From contig DEGR01000065.1 in the NCBI GenBank assembly GCA_002351535.1, positions 1 through 49,063 on the forward strand: a stretch of DNA of 49,063 nucleotides, written 5' to 3'. Within the stretch, counting starts at the first letter, position 1. Each line of letters starts with the position of its first letter. Under the pieces are notes generated by a model, which was given only the letters and a program-made list of their open reading frames with translations, was not told the origin of the DNA and ran no database searches. The translations under genes and the position numbers were made by a program. Of this stretch, positions 8,997 to 18,463 are shown piece by piece. This DNA comes from Lachnospira sp. UBA2821 (GTDB lineage: Bacteria; Bacillota; Clostridia; Lachnospirales; Lachnospiraceae).

Positions 8997-10538
8997 ATGG
9001 TGGACGTTGAGAATACTAAAAAGGCACAGCCTTTAACAAGAGGTGCCGGTTTATTATTACCTATAAGTAGTTTGCCATCTCCTTACGGAATTGGAACACT
9101 CGGAAATGAAGCATATAAGTTTGTGGATTTTCTTGTAGATGCCGGTCAGAGTTATTGGCAGGTATTACCGGTAGGACCAACAAGTTATGGAGATAGCCCA
9201 TATCAGTCTTTTTCTGCATTCGCAGGCAATCCATATTTTATTGATTTGGATTATCTTGTAGAAGATGGATTGATTACTAAAGGTGATATTAAAAAATATC
9301 CATGGGTAAGCAATGTTGAATATGTTGAATATGCCATGATATTTGAATCAAGATTCAAGGTGTTGAGAAAAGCATATGAGAATAGTAACCATAAAGAAGA
9401 AAAGAGTTACAGAAGCTTCCTCAAAGACAATGAATACTGGATTGATGATTATAGTTTATATATGGCTGTTAAGTTCCATTTTGATAATGTGGAATGGCAG
9501 CAGTGGGATGACGATATTAAGTTCAGAACAGAAGAAGGAATGAACAAGTACAGAGAATTACTTGCTGATGATATTGACTTCTGGAAATTCTGTCAGTATA
9601 AGTTCTTTGAACAGTGGAACAGAATTCGTGAATATGCTAATGAAAAAGGAATCTCCATGATTGGTGACATTCCTATATATGTGGCTATGGATAGTGCTGA
9701 TGTGTGGGCACATAAAGAATTATTTGAACTTGATGAGGATGTTAAGCCAATCAATGTTGCAGGTGTACCACCTGATGCATTTTCGGAGGACGGACAGTTA
9801 TGGGGAAATCCGTTATACAATTGGCCAAAGATGGAAGAGACAGGCTTTGAGTGGTGGAAACAGAGAATGTTCAGCAACTCTAAGTTATATGATTACATAA
9901 GAATAGACCACTTTATCGGTGTTGTTAATTATTATTCAATACCGGCAGAGTGCAAGAATGCGAAAAAAGGTGAGTGGAGACAGGGACCTGGCAAGAAGCT
10001 TACTGATGCTATAGACAGTGCGATTGGAGAAGCACATATTATAGCAGAGGACCTTGGAATTGTGAGCCAGCCTGTAAGAGACCTTCTAAGTGAGACAGGA
10101 TATCCGGGAATGAAGATTATTGAGTTTGCATTTGATGGCGGAAGTCCTAAGAACGATCACCTTCCACATAACTATACACCTAATTCACTTGTGTACGGTG
10201 GAACTCATGATAATGAGACAGTTTTAGGATATTTTGGAAGTAAAAAGGTCAAAGAACTTAAGTATTGTATGGAATACCTTGGAGTAAAAGATAAGAAAGA
10301 TATTCCATCTGCCGTATTGAGAACAGCATATGCAAGTGTTTCTGCAATAGCAATATTCCAGGTGCAGGATGTTCTTGAACTTGGTAATGAGGCAAGAATG
10401 AATACACCATCTACATTAGGTGACAATTGGAAATGGAGAATGAAAAAAGGCGCATTGAAGAAGGCACATGCAAAGAAATTGTATAAATTAGCAGAATTTT
10501 ATGCAAGACTTCCGGAGCATAGAAGCGAAGAAGAGTAA
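8997..10538 (+). CDS. malQ: 4-alpha-glucanotransferase (GH77, amylomaltase)
   Basis: This 513-residue cytosolic enzyme moves maltodextrin segments between chains and releases glucose. GH77 hallmarks are the N-terminal GLLLPISSLPSPYGIG, the DIPIYVAMDSADVWA loop, nucleophile D304 in YIRIDHF, acid/base E351 in IIAEDLGI and D405 in GGTHDNET. Length fits the family (about 500). GGAGG at 8986-8990 touches an in-frame ATG at 8991, which is too close. The ATG at 8997 has a 6-nt spacer and is the better start. It is followed by glgP after 87 nt on the same strand, the classic maltodextrin pair. Confidence 0.95.
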   Translation: MVDVENTKKAQPLTRGAGLLLPISSLPSPYGIGTLGNEAYKFVDFLVDAGQSYWQVLPVGPTSYGDSPYQSFSAFAGNPYFIDLDYLVEDGLITKGDIKKYPWVSNVEYVEYAMIFESRFKVLRKAYENSNHKEEKSYRSFLKDNEYWIDDYSLYMAVKFHFDNVEWQQWDDDIKFRTEEGMNKYRELLADDIDFWKFCQYKFFEQWNRIREYANEKGISMIGDIPIYVAMDSADVWAHKELFELDEDVKPINVAGVPPDAFSEDGQLWGNPLYNWPKMEETGFEWWKQRMFSNSKLYDYIRIDHFIGVVNYYSIPAECKNAKKGEWRQGPGKKLTDAIDSAIGEAHIIAEDLGIVSQPVRDLLSETGYPGMKIIEFAFDGGSPKNDHLPHNYTPNSLVYGGTHDNETVLGYFGSKKVKELKYCMEYLGVKDKKDIPSAVLRTAYASVSAIAIFQVQDVLELGNEARMNTPSTLGDNWKWRMKKGALKKAHAKKLYKLAEFYARLPEHRSEEE

Positions 10539-10625
10539 AATATATAAGAGGAACTTATATGCGCAAGCATATGAAATATATTATGGACTTATTTAAGTCT
10601 GAAAAAGAAGGAGAAAGAAAAAATA

Positions 10626-12986
10626 ATGAGTACATTTAAAGAAAACATTGTAACTATTCTTGATCTTGACTATAACAAGACAGTCAAGGATGCATCAACT
10701 GTAGAGCTTTACAATGCAGTGTCTAAGGCTGCTATGAAGAGCATTGCTAACCAGTGGACATGGGATACTGATAAGAAGAAAGTCTGCTATTTTTCAGCAG
10801 AGTTCCTTATCGGAAGACTCGTATATGATAACCTTTTAAATCTTGGATTATTAAACCAGTTAACAGAGCTTTTCTCTGAAAATGGTGTTGATATCCGTGT
10901 GTTTGAAGATATCGAAGATAATGCTTTAGGAAATGGTGGTTTAGGCCGTCTTGCTGCATGTTTCCTTGATTCAGCAGCAACACAGAATGTAGTACTTAAT
11001 GGATATGGTATTCGTTATCGTTATGGTATTTTTAAGCAGTATTTTGAGAATGGTTTCCAGAAAGAGACTGCTGATAACTGGACAAAATACGGTGATCCAT
11101 GGTCAGTAAGAAGAGAAGAAGATAAAGTTAAGATTAACTTCAAGGGTCAGTCAGTATGGGCTGTTCCATATGATACACCTGTTATCGGATATGGTGCAGG
11201 AATGATTAATACATTAAGATTATGGCAGGCAGAGCCAATTGAAGACTTTAACTTCGAGTTATTCAATGACCAGAAATATGATAAAGCATTTAAAGAGAAA
11301 AACGATGCAGAGGCTATTACAAGTGTTCTTTATCCAAATGATTCAACAGACGCAGGTAAGAAGTTAAGACTTAAACAGCAGTATTTCTTCTCAAGTGCAT
11401 CTCTTCATGATATAATCAAGAAATACAAAGCTAAATACGGAAGTGATTTTACACATCTTGGAGATGAGTATGCAATTCAGTTAAATGATACACATCCTGT
11501 TGTATCTATACCTGAACTTTGCCGTATCCTTGTTGAAGAAGAAGGCGTTACATTTGCAAAAGCACTTAAGATTTGTAAAGAAGTATTTGCATATACTAAC
11601 CATACAGTTATGGCAGAGGCTCTTGAGAAATGGGGAATTAAGTTATTCAAATCTGTTATTCCTAATGTATACAAGTATGTTGTTAAGATTAACAATGCAT
11701 TAATCAAAGAACTTCAGAAAATGGGTGTTTCTGATGAGGATATGAGCAAATATCAGATTATTGATACACCTTATGGAAATGATTGGGTAGTAATCCATAT
11801 GGCAAGATTAGCAATCTACGCAAGCCACTCAACAAACGGTGTTGCACAGATTCATACAGAGATTCTTAAAGCGGATACATTAAAAGACTGGTATAAGATT
11901 TATCCTGAGCGTTTCAACAACAAGACAAACGGTATTACACAGAGAAGATGGCTCGGTCTTGCTAACATGGAACTTGCAGGATTCATCAATGATAAGATTG
12001 GTAATGAGTGGATTACAAATCTTGACAAATTAAAGAACCTTGAAAAATATGCTGATGATAAAGCAGTTATCAAGAAATTTGATGAAATTAAAAAGATTAA
12101 AAAACAGCAGCTTGCTGATTATATCAAAGCTAAAGAGAATACTGACGTTAACCCTAACTTCATCTTTGATGTACAGGTTAAGAGACTTCATGAGTACAAA
12201 CGTCAGTTATTAAATGCATTCTCAATCCTTGACACATACTATGGTATCAAAGACGGAAGAATCAAAGACTTTAACCCTACAGTATATATCTTCGGTGCAA
12301 AATCAGCTCCTGGATATTTAAGAGCTAAAGGAATTATCAAATTCATCAACGAAATCAGTAAGATGATTGCAAATGACCCTGAAGTTAAAGATAAATTACA
12401 GGTTGTATTCGTATCTAACTACTGCGTATCATATGCTGAGAAGATTATTCCTGCAGCAGATTTTTCTGAGCAGATTTCTACAGCAGGTACAGAGGCATCT
12501 GGTACAAGTAACATGAAGTTCATGTTAAATGGTGCTGTAACAATGGGAACATATGATGGAGCTAATATCGAAATCGTAGAGCAGGCTGGAGAAGAGAACA
12601 ACTACATCTTCGGAGCAAAGGTTGAGGAAATTGAGGCAATTAAAGACACATATAATGCTAGAGAATTCTACAACAATGAGCCAAGAATTAAGAAAGTTGT
12701 TGATACATTAATTGATGGAACATTTGATGATGATGGAACAGGACTCTTCAAAGAGTTATATGATTCATTATTAGAGGGTGCTTCATGGCACAGACCAGAC
12801 CAGTACTTCTTATTCAAAGATTTCATTCCTTACTGTGATATGAGATTAAAAGCTAATAAGGATTACTCTGACACATATGAGTTCAGAAGAAAATGTTTCA
12901 TGAATACTGCGAATGCCGGTAAATTCTCAAGTGACAGAACAATCATTGATTATGCTAAAGAAATCTGGAACGCATATAATAACTAA
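10626..12986 (+). CDS. glgP: Glycogen/maltodextrin phosphorylase (GT35)
   Basis: This 786-residue enzyme phosphorolyses alpha-1,4-glucans to glucose 1-phosphate. It shows YFSAEFLIGR near the N terminus, GNGGLGRLAACFLDS, and the pyridoxal-phosphate site EASGTSNMKFMLNG with the Schiff-base lysine at K631. The ribosome site AAGGAG at 10608-10613 is 12 nt from the ATG, longer than usual. Codon use is strongly biased to the C- and A-ending set also seen in pulA and ppdK, suggesting high expression. By context it works on oligosaccharides produced by the pullulanases and MalQ. Glycogen and maltodextrin specificity cannot be separated from sequence alone. Confidence 0.95.
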   Translation: MSTFKENIVTILDLDYNKTVKDASTVELYNAVSKAAMKSIANQWTWDTDKKKVCYFSAEFLIGRLVYDNLLNLGLLNQLTELFSENGVDIRVFEDIEDNALGNGGLGRLAACFLDSAATQNVVLNGYGIRYRYGIFKQYFENGFQKETADNWTKYGDPWSVRREEDKVKINFKGQSVWAVPYDTPVIGYGAGMINTLRLWQAEPIEDFNFELFNDQKYDKAFKEKNDAEAITSVLYPNDSTDAGKKLRLKQQYFFSSASLHDIIKKYKAKYGSDFTHLGDEYAIQLNDTHPVVSIPELCRILVEEEGVTFAKALKICKEVFAYTNHTVMAEALEKWGIKLFKSVIPNVYKYVVKINNALIKELQKMGVSDEDMSKYQIIDTPYGNDWVVIHMARLAIYASHSTNGVAQIHTEILKADTLKDWYKIYPERFNNKTNGITQRRWLGLANMELAGFINDKIGNEWITNLDKLKNLEKYADDKAVIKKFDEIKKIKKQQLADYIKAKENTDVNPNFIFDVQVKRLHEYKRQLLNAFSILDTYYGIKDGRIKDFNPTVYIFGAKSAPGYLRAKGIIKFINEISKMIANDPEVKDKLQVVFVSNYCVSYAEKIIPAADFSEQISTAGTEASGTSNMKFMLNGAVTMGTYDGANIEIVEQAGEENNYIFGAKVEEIEAIKDTYNAREFYNNEPRIKKVVDTLIDGTFDDDGTGLFKELYDSLLEGASWHRPDQYFLFKDFIPYCDMRLKANKDYSDTYEFRRKCFMNTANAGKFSSDRTIIDYAKEIWNAYNN

Positions 12987-13026
12987 TTCTTAAGACAAAT
13001 TAAGAAAGTTAAATAGAGTATTAAAA

Positions 13027-13055
13027 AATCACCATCGTATGATGGTGATTTTTTT
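13027..13055. terminator. Bidirectional terminator between glgP and tldE
   Basis: A 10-bp perfect stem AATCACCATC/GATGGTGATT with loop GTAT is followed by T on the plus strand and preceded by a run of A (T on the minus strand). It can serve both the glgP and the convergent tldE transcript. Confidence 0.9.
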
Positions 13056-13059
13056 GCAG

Positions 13060-14316
13060 TTAGAAAGATATGTTTTCAATTGATATTGCAAGAGGACCTT
13101 CATATCCTTTAATTTTTTGAGTTTCCGATGATAGATGTATATTGTCAGAAAGTTCAAGTATGCTGCCGGATACAGAACCTCCTGTAACAGGAATAACTGT
13201 TTCTCCATCGCAGTAATAAGCAAGTCTGAATTCTCCACCAAATCTTCCGGAAAGTGCATCCATTTGAAAATCGGAGAAGTTAACAATATGGAGATATTTC
13301 CCCTTTTTCATTTCATTTATGCTTATTGTACCGGGGGTTACTTTAATGTCTGTATATACACCGGTAGGTTTTACATTGAGATAATGACAGAATCTGGAAC
13401 TACCATGAATATTATTGAGTATGCCATCTTTTAAAAGTGGTAAATCTTTCATCGCAATACCTTCTGAGCTATAAGGATATCTTGCAGTAAGTGATATATT
13501 AAGTGAATCACCTGTAATATTGTCATTCTGGACCTGTTCATTTAATTTGAAATCAGAATATTTAGGATAAATCATAGATGCAGAGGAACGATTCAGGTAA
13601 AATCCTAATAAGTCATATACATATTGTCCTGAGATAATAGCCTTTATTTTGCCAGTTGTATTTATTTTAGTGGCAATGCTTCTGTCTCTAGTGATTTTTA
13701 GCACTTCAGTAACTTTTTCACGAAGAGCAGAAGCATCAGGAGTTTCGCAATAGAAATCACTGTATGTTTCGACATCCTGAGAGGAGATGCATTGTGCTAC
13801 GAATTCTCCTTCGATTGTATTATATGAATAAGAGACGTTTACACCTTCGGAAGATATGGTGCAATGCGTATGTTTTGATACGAACAGTTCAGCCGAATTA
13901 ATAAAACAATCAGAAGAATTGTCATCGGCAAATAAGGCCTCTGTCATTATTCTTATGGCATCTTCGGTCACAAAATCAGAAGAATTATTGTATCCGGATG
14001 ATTCTTCGGGTCCCGGAAGAGGGTAGTATGGATTTGTTGCAAATGAAGCTGCATAATAAGCTGATTTTATTTTTGAATCAATATCTTCATATGACATGTC
14101 AGGATATATCTGACATGTTGCACTACCACGCATTTTGACGTTATCTTTTTCAAAATCGTTGAAAATAGTCAGCTCATATTTAGATACATTTTTCATTCTC
14201 TTCATATCAAGATTTTTTTTGATGAAAAATAATTCGTGGGATTCTTCTACGTCAGTATTTATAAGATATGTCCGGATATTATTTTCTTTTAAAAGGTGTA
14301 ATATTTTTTGTATCAT
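13060..14316 (-). CDS. TldE/PmbA-family protease subunit
   Basis: This 418-residue protein belongs to the TldE (PmbA) half of the TldD/TldE metalloprotease. It has the family fold landmarks YPLPGPEESSGY, SEGVNVSYSYNTIEGEF and a C-terminal SGRFGGEFRLAYYCDG, but no zinc motif, which is normal for the E subunit. It is the second gene of a two-gene operon, 26 nt after tldD, with GGAGG upstream of the ATG. In characterised bacteria the heterodimer degrades or trims unfolded and ribosomally made peptides. No peptide precursor gene is visible nearby, so the local substrate is unknown. Confidence 0.85.
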   Translation of the reverse strand: MIQKILHLLKENNIRTYLINTDVEESHELFFIKKNLDMKRMKNVSKYELTIFNDFEKDNVKMRGSATCQIYPDMSYEDIDSKIKSAYYAASFATNPYYPLPGPEESSGYNNSSDFVTEDAIRIMTEALFADDNSSDCFINSAELFVSKHTHCTISSEGVNVSYSYNTIEGEFVAQCISSQDVETYSDFYCETPDASALREKVTEVLKITRDRSIATKINTTGKIKAIISGQYVYDLLGFYLNRSSASMIYPKYSDFKLNEQVQNDNITGDSLNISLTARYPYSSEGIAMKDLPLLKDGILNNIHGSSRFCHYLNVKPTGVYTDIKVTPGTISINEMKKGKYLHIVNFSDFQMDALSGRFGGEFRLAYYCDGETVIPVTGGSVSGSILELSDNIHLSSETQKIKGYEGPLAISIENISF

Positions 14317-14342
14317 TTTTTTCCTCCAAAATATATGAATGA

Positions 14343-15785
14343 TTAACTGAGTTTAACACGGGCTTTAATGGCAGCACCGCCATCCGATACTTTAACCCAT
14401 TCTTTGTAACCTTTACCACAGCATCCTGATCCGGATAGGTGAAAATCATCAGAAATCATGGTTATTGATTGAAGTAAATCAGGTACATAGCCTGATAAAA
14501 CTACAGGTGAATAAACTTTACCGGTTAATTTTCCATCTTTAATTTCACGAGCCATATTAACCATACACTGTATGCCCCAGTTTTTTGGGTCTTCCATGCC
14601 ACAACTTGCGTTTTCAAGTAATATACCGTCTTTAACCGATGCAATCATGTCGTCGATAGAATTGTTTCCCGGTTCAAAGTATGTGTTAGTCATGCGGGTA
14701 TATGCCTTTCGTTCATAAGATTCCCTGCGACCGTTGCCGGTAGGAGTAACATTTAATTTCATAGCAGTCTGTATATCATTGATTCCATTGATTAATATAC
14801 CGTCTTTTATGATTAATGTGTCAGAACTAATTGTTCCTTCATCATCGAAGAAATAAGAGCCTGCTTCAATCTCATCAGAAGCTTTATCATGCATTGTAAC
14901 AATATCAGAAGCTACACGTTTACCAATATATTTGCGTGCCAAAGCTCTGTCTTTAACAAACATGTCCATTTCAACACCGTGTCCAAATGCTTCATGTGCA
15001 ATCATTCCTGTTACATCAGGCATACAGATTACATCATATTCACCGGGAGTTATGGCAGTGCTTGAAATGAGCTTAAGAACATTATCGCATGATGGAGCGA
15101 CATGTTTCATCATATCGTCAAGTATTTCTGCACCGGCAAGTCCTGAGACTGGCTGATGATAATAATGTGTTTCACGGCCAGAGCTTGCAACAGGCTGGAC
15201 AAAACCGGTAGACCACACTAGACTTTGTTCAAGGTCTTTATTAGCTGAAAGAAAGAATTTGTCAGTATGCATATATTGAAAACAAACAGTGCAGTCAAGA
15301 ATTCTGGAATCGTAATTAAGGCCTTTGTTATGAATTGATGTAAGTTTTTCTATAATAACATTATCATCAAGAGTTTCAGGGTCAATAATCATAGATGAAG
15401 CCTTGGAAAATGTTATTTTTTCTTCATGAGGGACAGGATATACATTATGATTAATACATTTAGTTATGAATTTATCAACCGGAACAAGCCTGTCTTCGAT
15501 GAGCGAGGGAATCGTTTTAATAAATTCTTTATCAAAGCTGTTAAATGAATATTCTGCAAATCCCTTTTTATCATATATTTTAATAACTGTACCTTTTCCG
15601 GCTAATAGTACGGAGTCAGCTATAGAAATGCCGCTTTTTGATACACGATAAACATTTCCACGTGATTCCTGCGAAAGAATCGAAATATATTCATACCGGG
15701 TAAGAAGATTATCAAGTAATTCTTTCATAAGTGGCTTAAATTTGTGCAAAGATTCACTAAAATGCGATTTTATTTTTTTTTGCAT
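14343..15785 (-). CDS. tldD: TldD-family zinc metalloprotease subunit
   Basis: This 480-residue protein carries the TldD zinc motif HEXXXH as HEAFGH at residues 264-269, within GMIAHEAFGHGVEMD, and is the catalytic partner of the TldE-like protein encoded downstream. Two ATGs compete. The one at 15797 has no proper ribosome site. The in-frame ATG at 15785 has GGAG with a 6-nt spacer, so I use 15785. That GGAG lies in a sequence shared with the lepB and helicase leaders (see the repeats). The gene is expressed leftwards and diverges from the ECF-type operon. Confidence 0.9.
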   Translation of the reverse strand: MQKKIKSHFSESLHKFKPLMKELLDNLLTRYEYISILSQESRGNVYRVSKSGISIADSVLLAGKGTVIKIYDKKGFAEYSFNSFDKEFIKTIPSLIEDRLVPVDKFITKCINHNVYPVPHEEKITFSKASSMIIDPETLDDNVIIEKLTSIHNKGLNYDSRILDCTVCFQYMHTDKFFLSANKDLEQSLVWSTGFVQPVASSGRETHYYHQPVSGLAGAEILDDMMKHVAPSCDNVLKLISSTAITPGEYDVICMPDVTGMIAHEAFGHGVEMDMFVKDRALARKYIGKRVASDIVTMHDKASDEIEAGSYFFDDEGTISSDTLIIKDGILINGINDIQTAMKLNVTPTGNGRRESYERKAYTRMTNTYFEPGNNSIDDMIASVKDGILLENASCGMEDPKNWGIQCMVNMAREIKDGKLTGKVYSPVVLSGYVPDLLQSITMISDDFHLSGSGCCGKGYKEWVKVSDGGAAIKARVKLS

Positions 15786-15790
15786 ATAAT

Positions 15791-15806
15791 TCTCCATTCC
15801 GCAGAT
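15791..15806 (-). repeat. Copy of the Shine-Dalgarno-bearing repeat before tldD
   Basis: Read on the minus strand this is ATCTGCGGAATGGAGA, identical over these 16 bases to the lepB leader copy (and over 14 to the helicase copy). It supplies the GGAG of tldD. Upstream in the same leader TTGCAGATA can pair with its TATCTGC (plus-strand GCAGATA at 15801-15807 and TATCTGC at 15842-15848). Confidence 0.65.
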
Positions 15807-15910
15807 AATTTAAAATTAATATAGAATACATATATTTATGGTATCTGCAACACAAATATATATTTGACAGAATTGATTATAATAAATAAGTATTTAGAAT
15901 GCAAATGTAT

Positions 15911-15952
15911 CTTGTAAATATTATTTAAAGTAGTATAATGAACATTTACAAG
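15911..15952 (+). promoter_or_regulatory. Promoter with flanking inverted repeat, ECF operon
   Basis: TTGTAA at 15912-15917 and a perfect TATAAT at 15934-15939 with a 16-nt spacer form the promoter. A perfect 9-bp inverted repeat, CTTGTAAAT at 15911-15919 and ATTTACAAG at 15944-15952, overlaps the -35 element and the start region, as an operator would. No cobalamin riboswitch is recognisable in the leader. Confidence 0.6.
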
Positions 15953-15994
15953 AATTTGATATAAAAATTTGATAAATGAAAGGAAAGAGCATAG

Positions 15995-17014
15995 TTGAGG
16001 AAAAAAAGTGTACAAATAGTATTACCATTAATAATTATAATTATGATAATAATTACGATTATAGGTATAGGTGCATACAAAAACAATACAGATAATAGTA
16101 CAGGCAAAACACATAGTGTTAAAAATAACGTGTCTAAAGAGTATGAAAGTGTTGATAAAAGTATTACAAAGCTTGTAAAATGGGCAGATGATAATGATTA
16201 TATTGCAAGTTTTTATGAAGATGACACATCATCTGACTGGTTTACATATTCATATTCATTGTACCTTGATATTACAGGTGCGGATAGTATGGATAAATAT
16301 GATAAAAAACTGCATAATTACATTGAAAAGGCTAAAGAATATATAACGAATAACAAAGACAAACTTTATTATACAGATTATGAGAGAATGACAATTGTTT
16401 TTGAACAGATTGACGGTAAAAACAGTAAAGAAATCCGGAAAATATTATCGGATAATGTTCTTAATAATAAAGAAACGGATGATAAAGAAATTAACAGTCT
16501 TGTCTTTGCGCTTATTGCAATGGATACAGATACAAATGTATTTGATAAAAGTTATGATGATATGAGGCAGGAATACATTAATCAGATTATAGATATGGAA
16601 TTGCCTGACGGTGGTTTTTCCTATGCACAGGATGAGACAGATATTGATATGACAGCGATGGCTGTCAGGGCACTTGCTCCATATTACAATACAGATATGC
16701 GTGTAAAAGAGGTAATTGACCGCAGTCTTGAGATTATAGAACAAAAGCAGGAAAAAGACGGCGGTTTTTCAAGTTATGGAACATATAATTCGGAAAGTTT
16801 ATCACAGGTTATTCTTGCACTTTGTGCTTTAGATATAGATCCGTTAAAAGACAATCGTTTTATCAAGTCTCAGAATATGATAGAATGTCTTCTTAGTTAT
16901 CAGAATAGAGATGGTGGATTTTCACATATTAAGGATATGGAATCAGATGGAATAGCATCATCACAGGCAATGGAGGCATTGACAAAATACTTAAAGCAGA
17001 TATACCCGGAGTAA
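15995..17014 (+). CDS. Membrane-anchored squalene-cyclase-like repeat protein (transcobalamin alpha-like)
   Basis: This 339-residue protein has an N-terminal hydrophobic segment (about 6-27) without a lipobox, so it is probably anchored outside the membrane. The C-terminal half has three DGGFS units near residues 205, 255 and 306, about 50 residues apart, as in prenyltransferase/squalene-oxidase alpha-alpha barrels. The same fold forms the alpha domain of animal transcobalamin and intrinsic factor. The next gene, 4 nt away, encodes the matching beta-type domain and the ECF transporter follows. I infer a surface corrinoid-binding role, not a terpene enzyme. The start is TTG, with AGGA 10 nt upstream. 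Direct ligand evidence is absent. Confidence 0.7.
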   Translation: MRKKSVQIVLPLIIIIMIIITIIGIGAYKNNTDNSTGKTHSVKNNVSKEYESVDKSITKLVKWADDNDYIASFYEDDTSSDWFTYSYSLYLDITGADSMDKYDKKLHNYIEKAKEYITNNKDKLYYTDYERMTIVFEQIDGKNSKEIRKILSDNVLNNKETDDKEINSLVFALIAMDTDTNVFDKSYDDMRQEYINQIIDMELPDGGFSYAQDETDIDMTAMAVRALAPYYNTDMRVKEVIDRSLEIIEQKQEKDGGFSSYGTYNSESLSQVILALCALDIDPLKDNRFIKSQNMIECLLSYQNRDGGFSHIKDMESDGIASSQAMEALTKYLKQIYPE

Positions 17015-17017
17015 AAT

Positions 17018-17578
17018 ATGAAAAAGAAACATATACAAAATATATTAATTATTGCAATAATTGTGGCTATTATATCAACGTTTGCATATTTTAAAATAGA
17101 TATTCAATCAGTAGGTGGGCATAAAAAATTAAATAATTCTGAAAAAACAATAGGAGAAGTGACACTTAGCATTAATTGTAATACAATAAACGACAATTAT
17201 GATATGCTTGATGACAAACTTAAAGATGAGAAATATGTACCTTCAGATGGAGATATTCTTAAAGAAGAAAAATATACTATACACAACGGAGATACCGTAT
17301 TTGATATATTAGTTAATGCAACTAAAAAAAATGACATACAGATGGAATACTCAGGAAGCGACAGTAAAGGAACACAGTACATACGGGGAATTAATTATCT
17401 GTATGAATTTTCATGTGGAAAATTAAGCGGATGGATGTACAAAGTAAATGATGAATTTCCCGGATATGGATGTGGACAATACAAATTAAAAGATGGTGAT
17501 AAGATAGAATTTGTGTATACATGTGACCTGGGAAGAGATGTGGGGGACACATATGATGTTAACAGGAATGGAGATTAG
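17018..17578 (+). CDS. DUF4430 protein (transcobalamin beta-like), membrane anchored
   Basis: This 186-residue protein has an N-terminal membrane segment (about 8-26) and a C-terminal DUF4430-type domain (about 88-180). Landmarks are TIHNGDTVFDIL, a GINYLYEF strand, SGWMYKVND and GYGCGQYKLKDGDKIEFVY, followed by DLGRDVG. DUF4430 is the family that includes the C-terminal beta domain of transcobalamin and intrinsic factor. GGAG overlaps the stop of the preceding gene and gives a 6-nt spacer, so the two are translationally close and probably work as one binding unit. The last codons lie inside a repeat-like GGAATGGAGATTAGT. Confidence 0.75.
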   Translation: MKKKHIQNILIIAIIVAIISTFAYFKIDIQSVGGHKKLNNSEKTIGEVTLSINCNTINDNYDMLDDKLKDEKYVPSDGDILKEEKYTIHNGDTVFDILVNATKKNDIQMEYSGSDSKGTQYIRGINYLYEFSCGKLSGWMYKVNDEFPGYGCGQYKLKDGDKIEFVYTCDLGRDVGDTYDVNRNGD

Positions 17579-17579
17579 T
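17565..17579 (+). repeat. Partial copy of the Shine-Dalgarno-bearing repeat
   Basis: GGAATGGAGATTAGT is identical to the end of the copies before lepB and the helicase gene. Here it forms the last codons and stop of the DUF4430 gene and lies 5 nt before the ecfT start codon. It is shorter than the other copies, so chance plus ribosome-site bias is possible. Confidence 0.4.
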
Positions 17580-17584
17580 TTAGT

Positions 17585-18463
17585 ATGAGTGGTTTTGCAA
17601 GACTTCATCCAATAAGTATATTTTTATTTTATATAATGGTAATTATTGGAACTGTAATATGTACAAATCCCGTAATTTCCATAATATCGTTTATGGCAGC
17701 CATAATATACAGAATTGTTTTAAAAAAGGCAATGGTGATAAAAGAAATATTGTTATATTTAGGAATTGTAGTAATTACGGCATTATTTAATATGATTCTT
17801 TCACATAATGGACAAACTGTATTATTTTATCTGAATGATAACAGAGTTACTTTGGAGGCAGCAGTATATGGTTTTTCATCAGGAATAATGATAGCTTCGG
17901 TGATGGCATGGTGCAGGAGTCTGTCACAGGATTTTACGGAAGATAAAATACTATATTTAATAGGAAATATTTCGTCTGATATTGCATTAATATTATCGAT
18001 GGTTATGAGATTTATTCCGCTATATAAAAGGCAGTCAGTAAAGGTATCAGAAGCATACGGTGTTATAAATGATAATGAAAATGAAAATATAGCAGACAGA
18101 CTAAAGAATAAATTACGTGTATATGACAGTGTTTTGGGGTTTGCCATCGAAAATTCAATTGATACTGCAGATTCAATGAAAGCACGTGGATATGGATGTG
18201 GAAAACGTACTATGTTTCATAGATTTTCCGTAAATAAAACAGATATAGTATATATTGTATTAATTGCCGTGGAATTATTTATATATATTTTTAGTATAAA
18301 GAATTCTACAGCATCATATAGTTTTTATCCGGTTATAGATAAGATAAATATGGAAAAAAATTATTTGATATTTTATGTTTCATTTGCAGTAATGTCAGCA
18401 ATACCTTTAATAGAAGAGATAAAATGGAGGATAAAGTGGAAGTACTTAACATCAGCAATCTGA
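17585..18463 (+). CDS. ecfT: ECF transporter transmembrane subunit EcfT (CbiQ family)
   Basis: This 292-residue membrane protein has the T-subunit layout of several N-terminal helices, a cytosolic coupling region and C-terminal helices. The coupling motif SMKARGYG near residue 199 is the Ala-Arg-Gly signature that docks on the ATPases. It joins the fused EcfA encoded next and the S component to make the transporter. It overlaps the ecfA start by 28 nt. The surface proteins just upstream suggest corrinoid as substrate, though the T subunit itself gives no specificity. Confidence 0.88.
   Translation: MSGFARLHPISIFLFYIMVIIGTVICTNPVISIISFMAAIIYRIVLKKAMVIKEILLYLGIVVITALFNMILSHNGQTVLFYLNDNRVTLEAAVYGFSSGIMIASVMAWCRSLSQDFTEDKILYLIGNISSDIALILSMVMRFIPLYKRQSVKVSEAYGVINDNENENIADRLKNKLRVYDSVLGFAIENSIDTADSMKARGYGCGKRTMFHRFSVNKTDIVYIVLIAVELFIYIFSIKNSTASYSFYPVIDKINMEKNYLIFYVSFAVMSAIPLIEEIKWRIKWKYLTSAI

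Noticed and set aside
15864..15883. TTGACA followed by TATAAT upstream of the transcobalamin-like genes
   Set aside because: The spacer is only 8 nt, too short for a sigma-A promoter. The TTGTAA-16-TATAAT pair downstream is better.
15798..15994. Cobalamin riboswitch before the ECF operon
   Set aside because: I looked for the conserved B12-box and GCCACTG-type core and saw neither. The leader is short and AT-rich.
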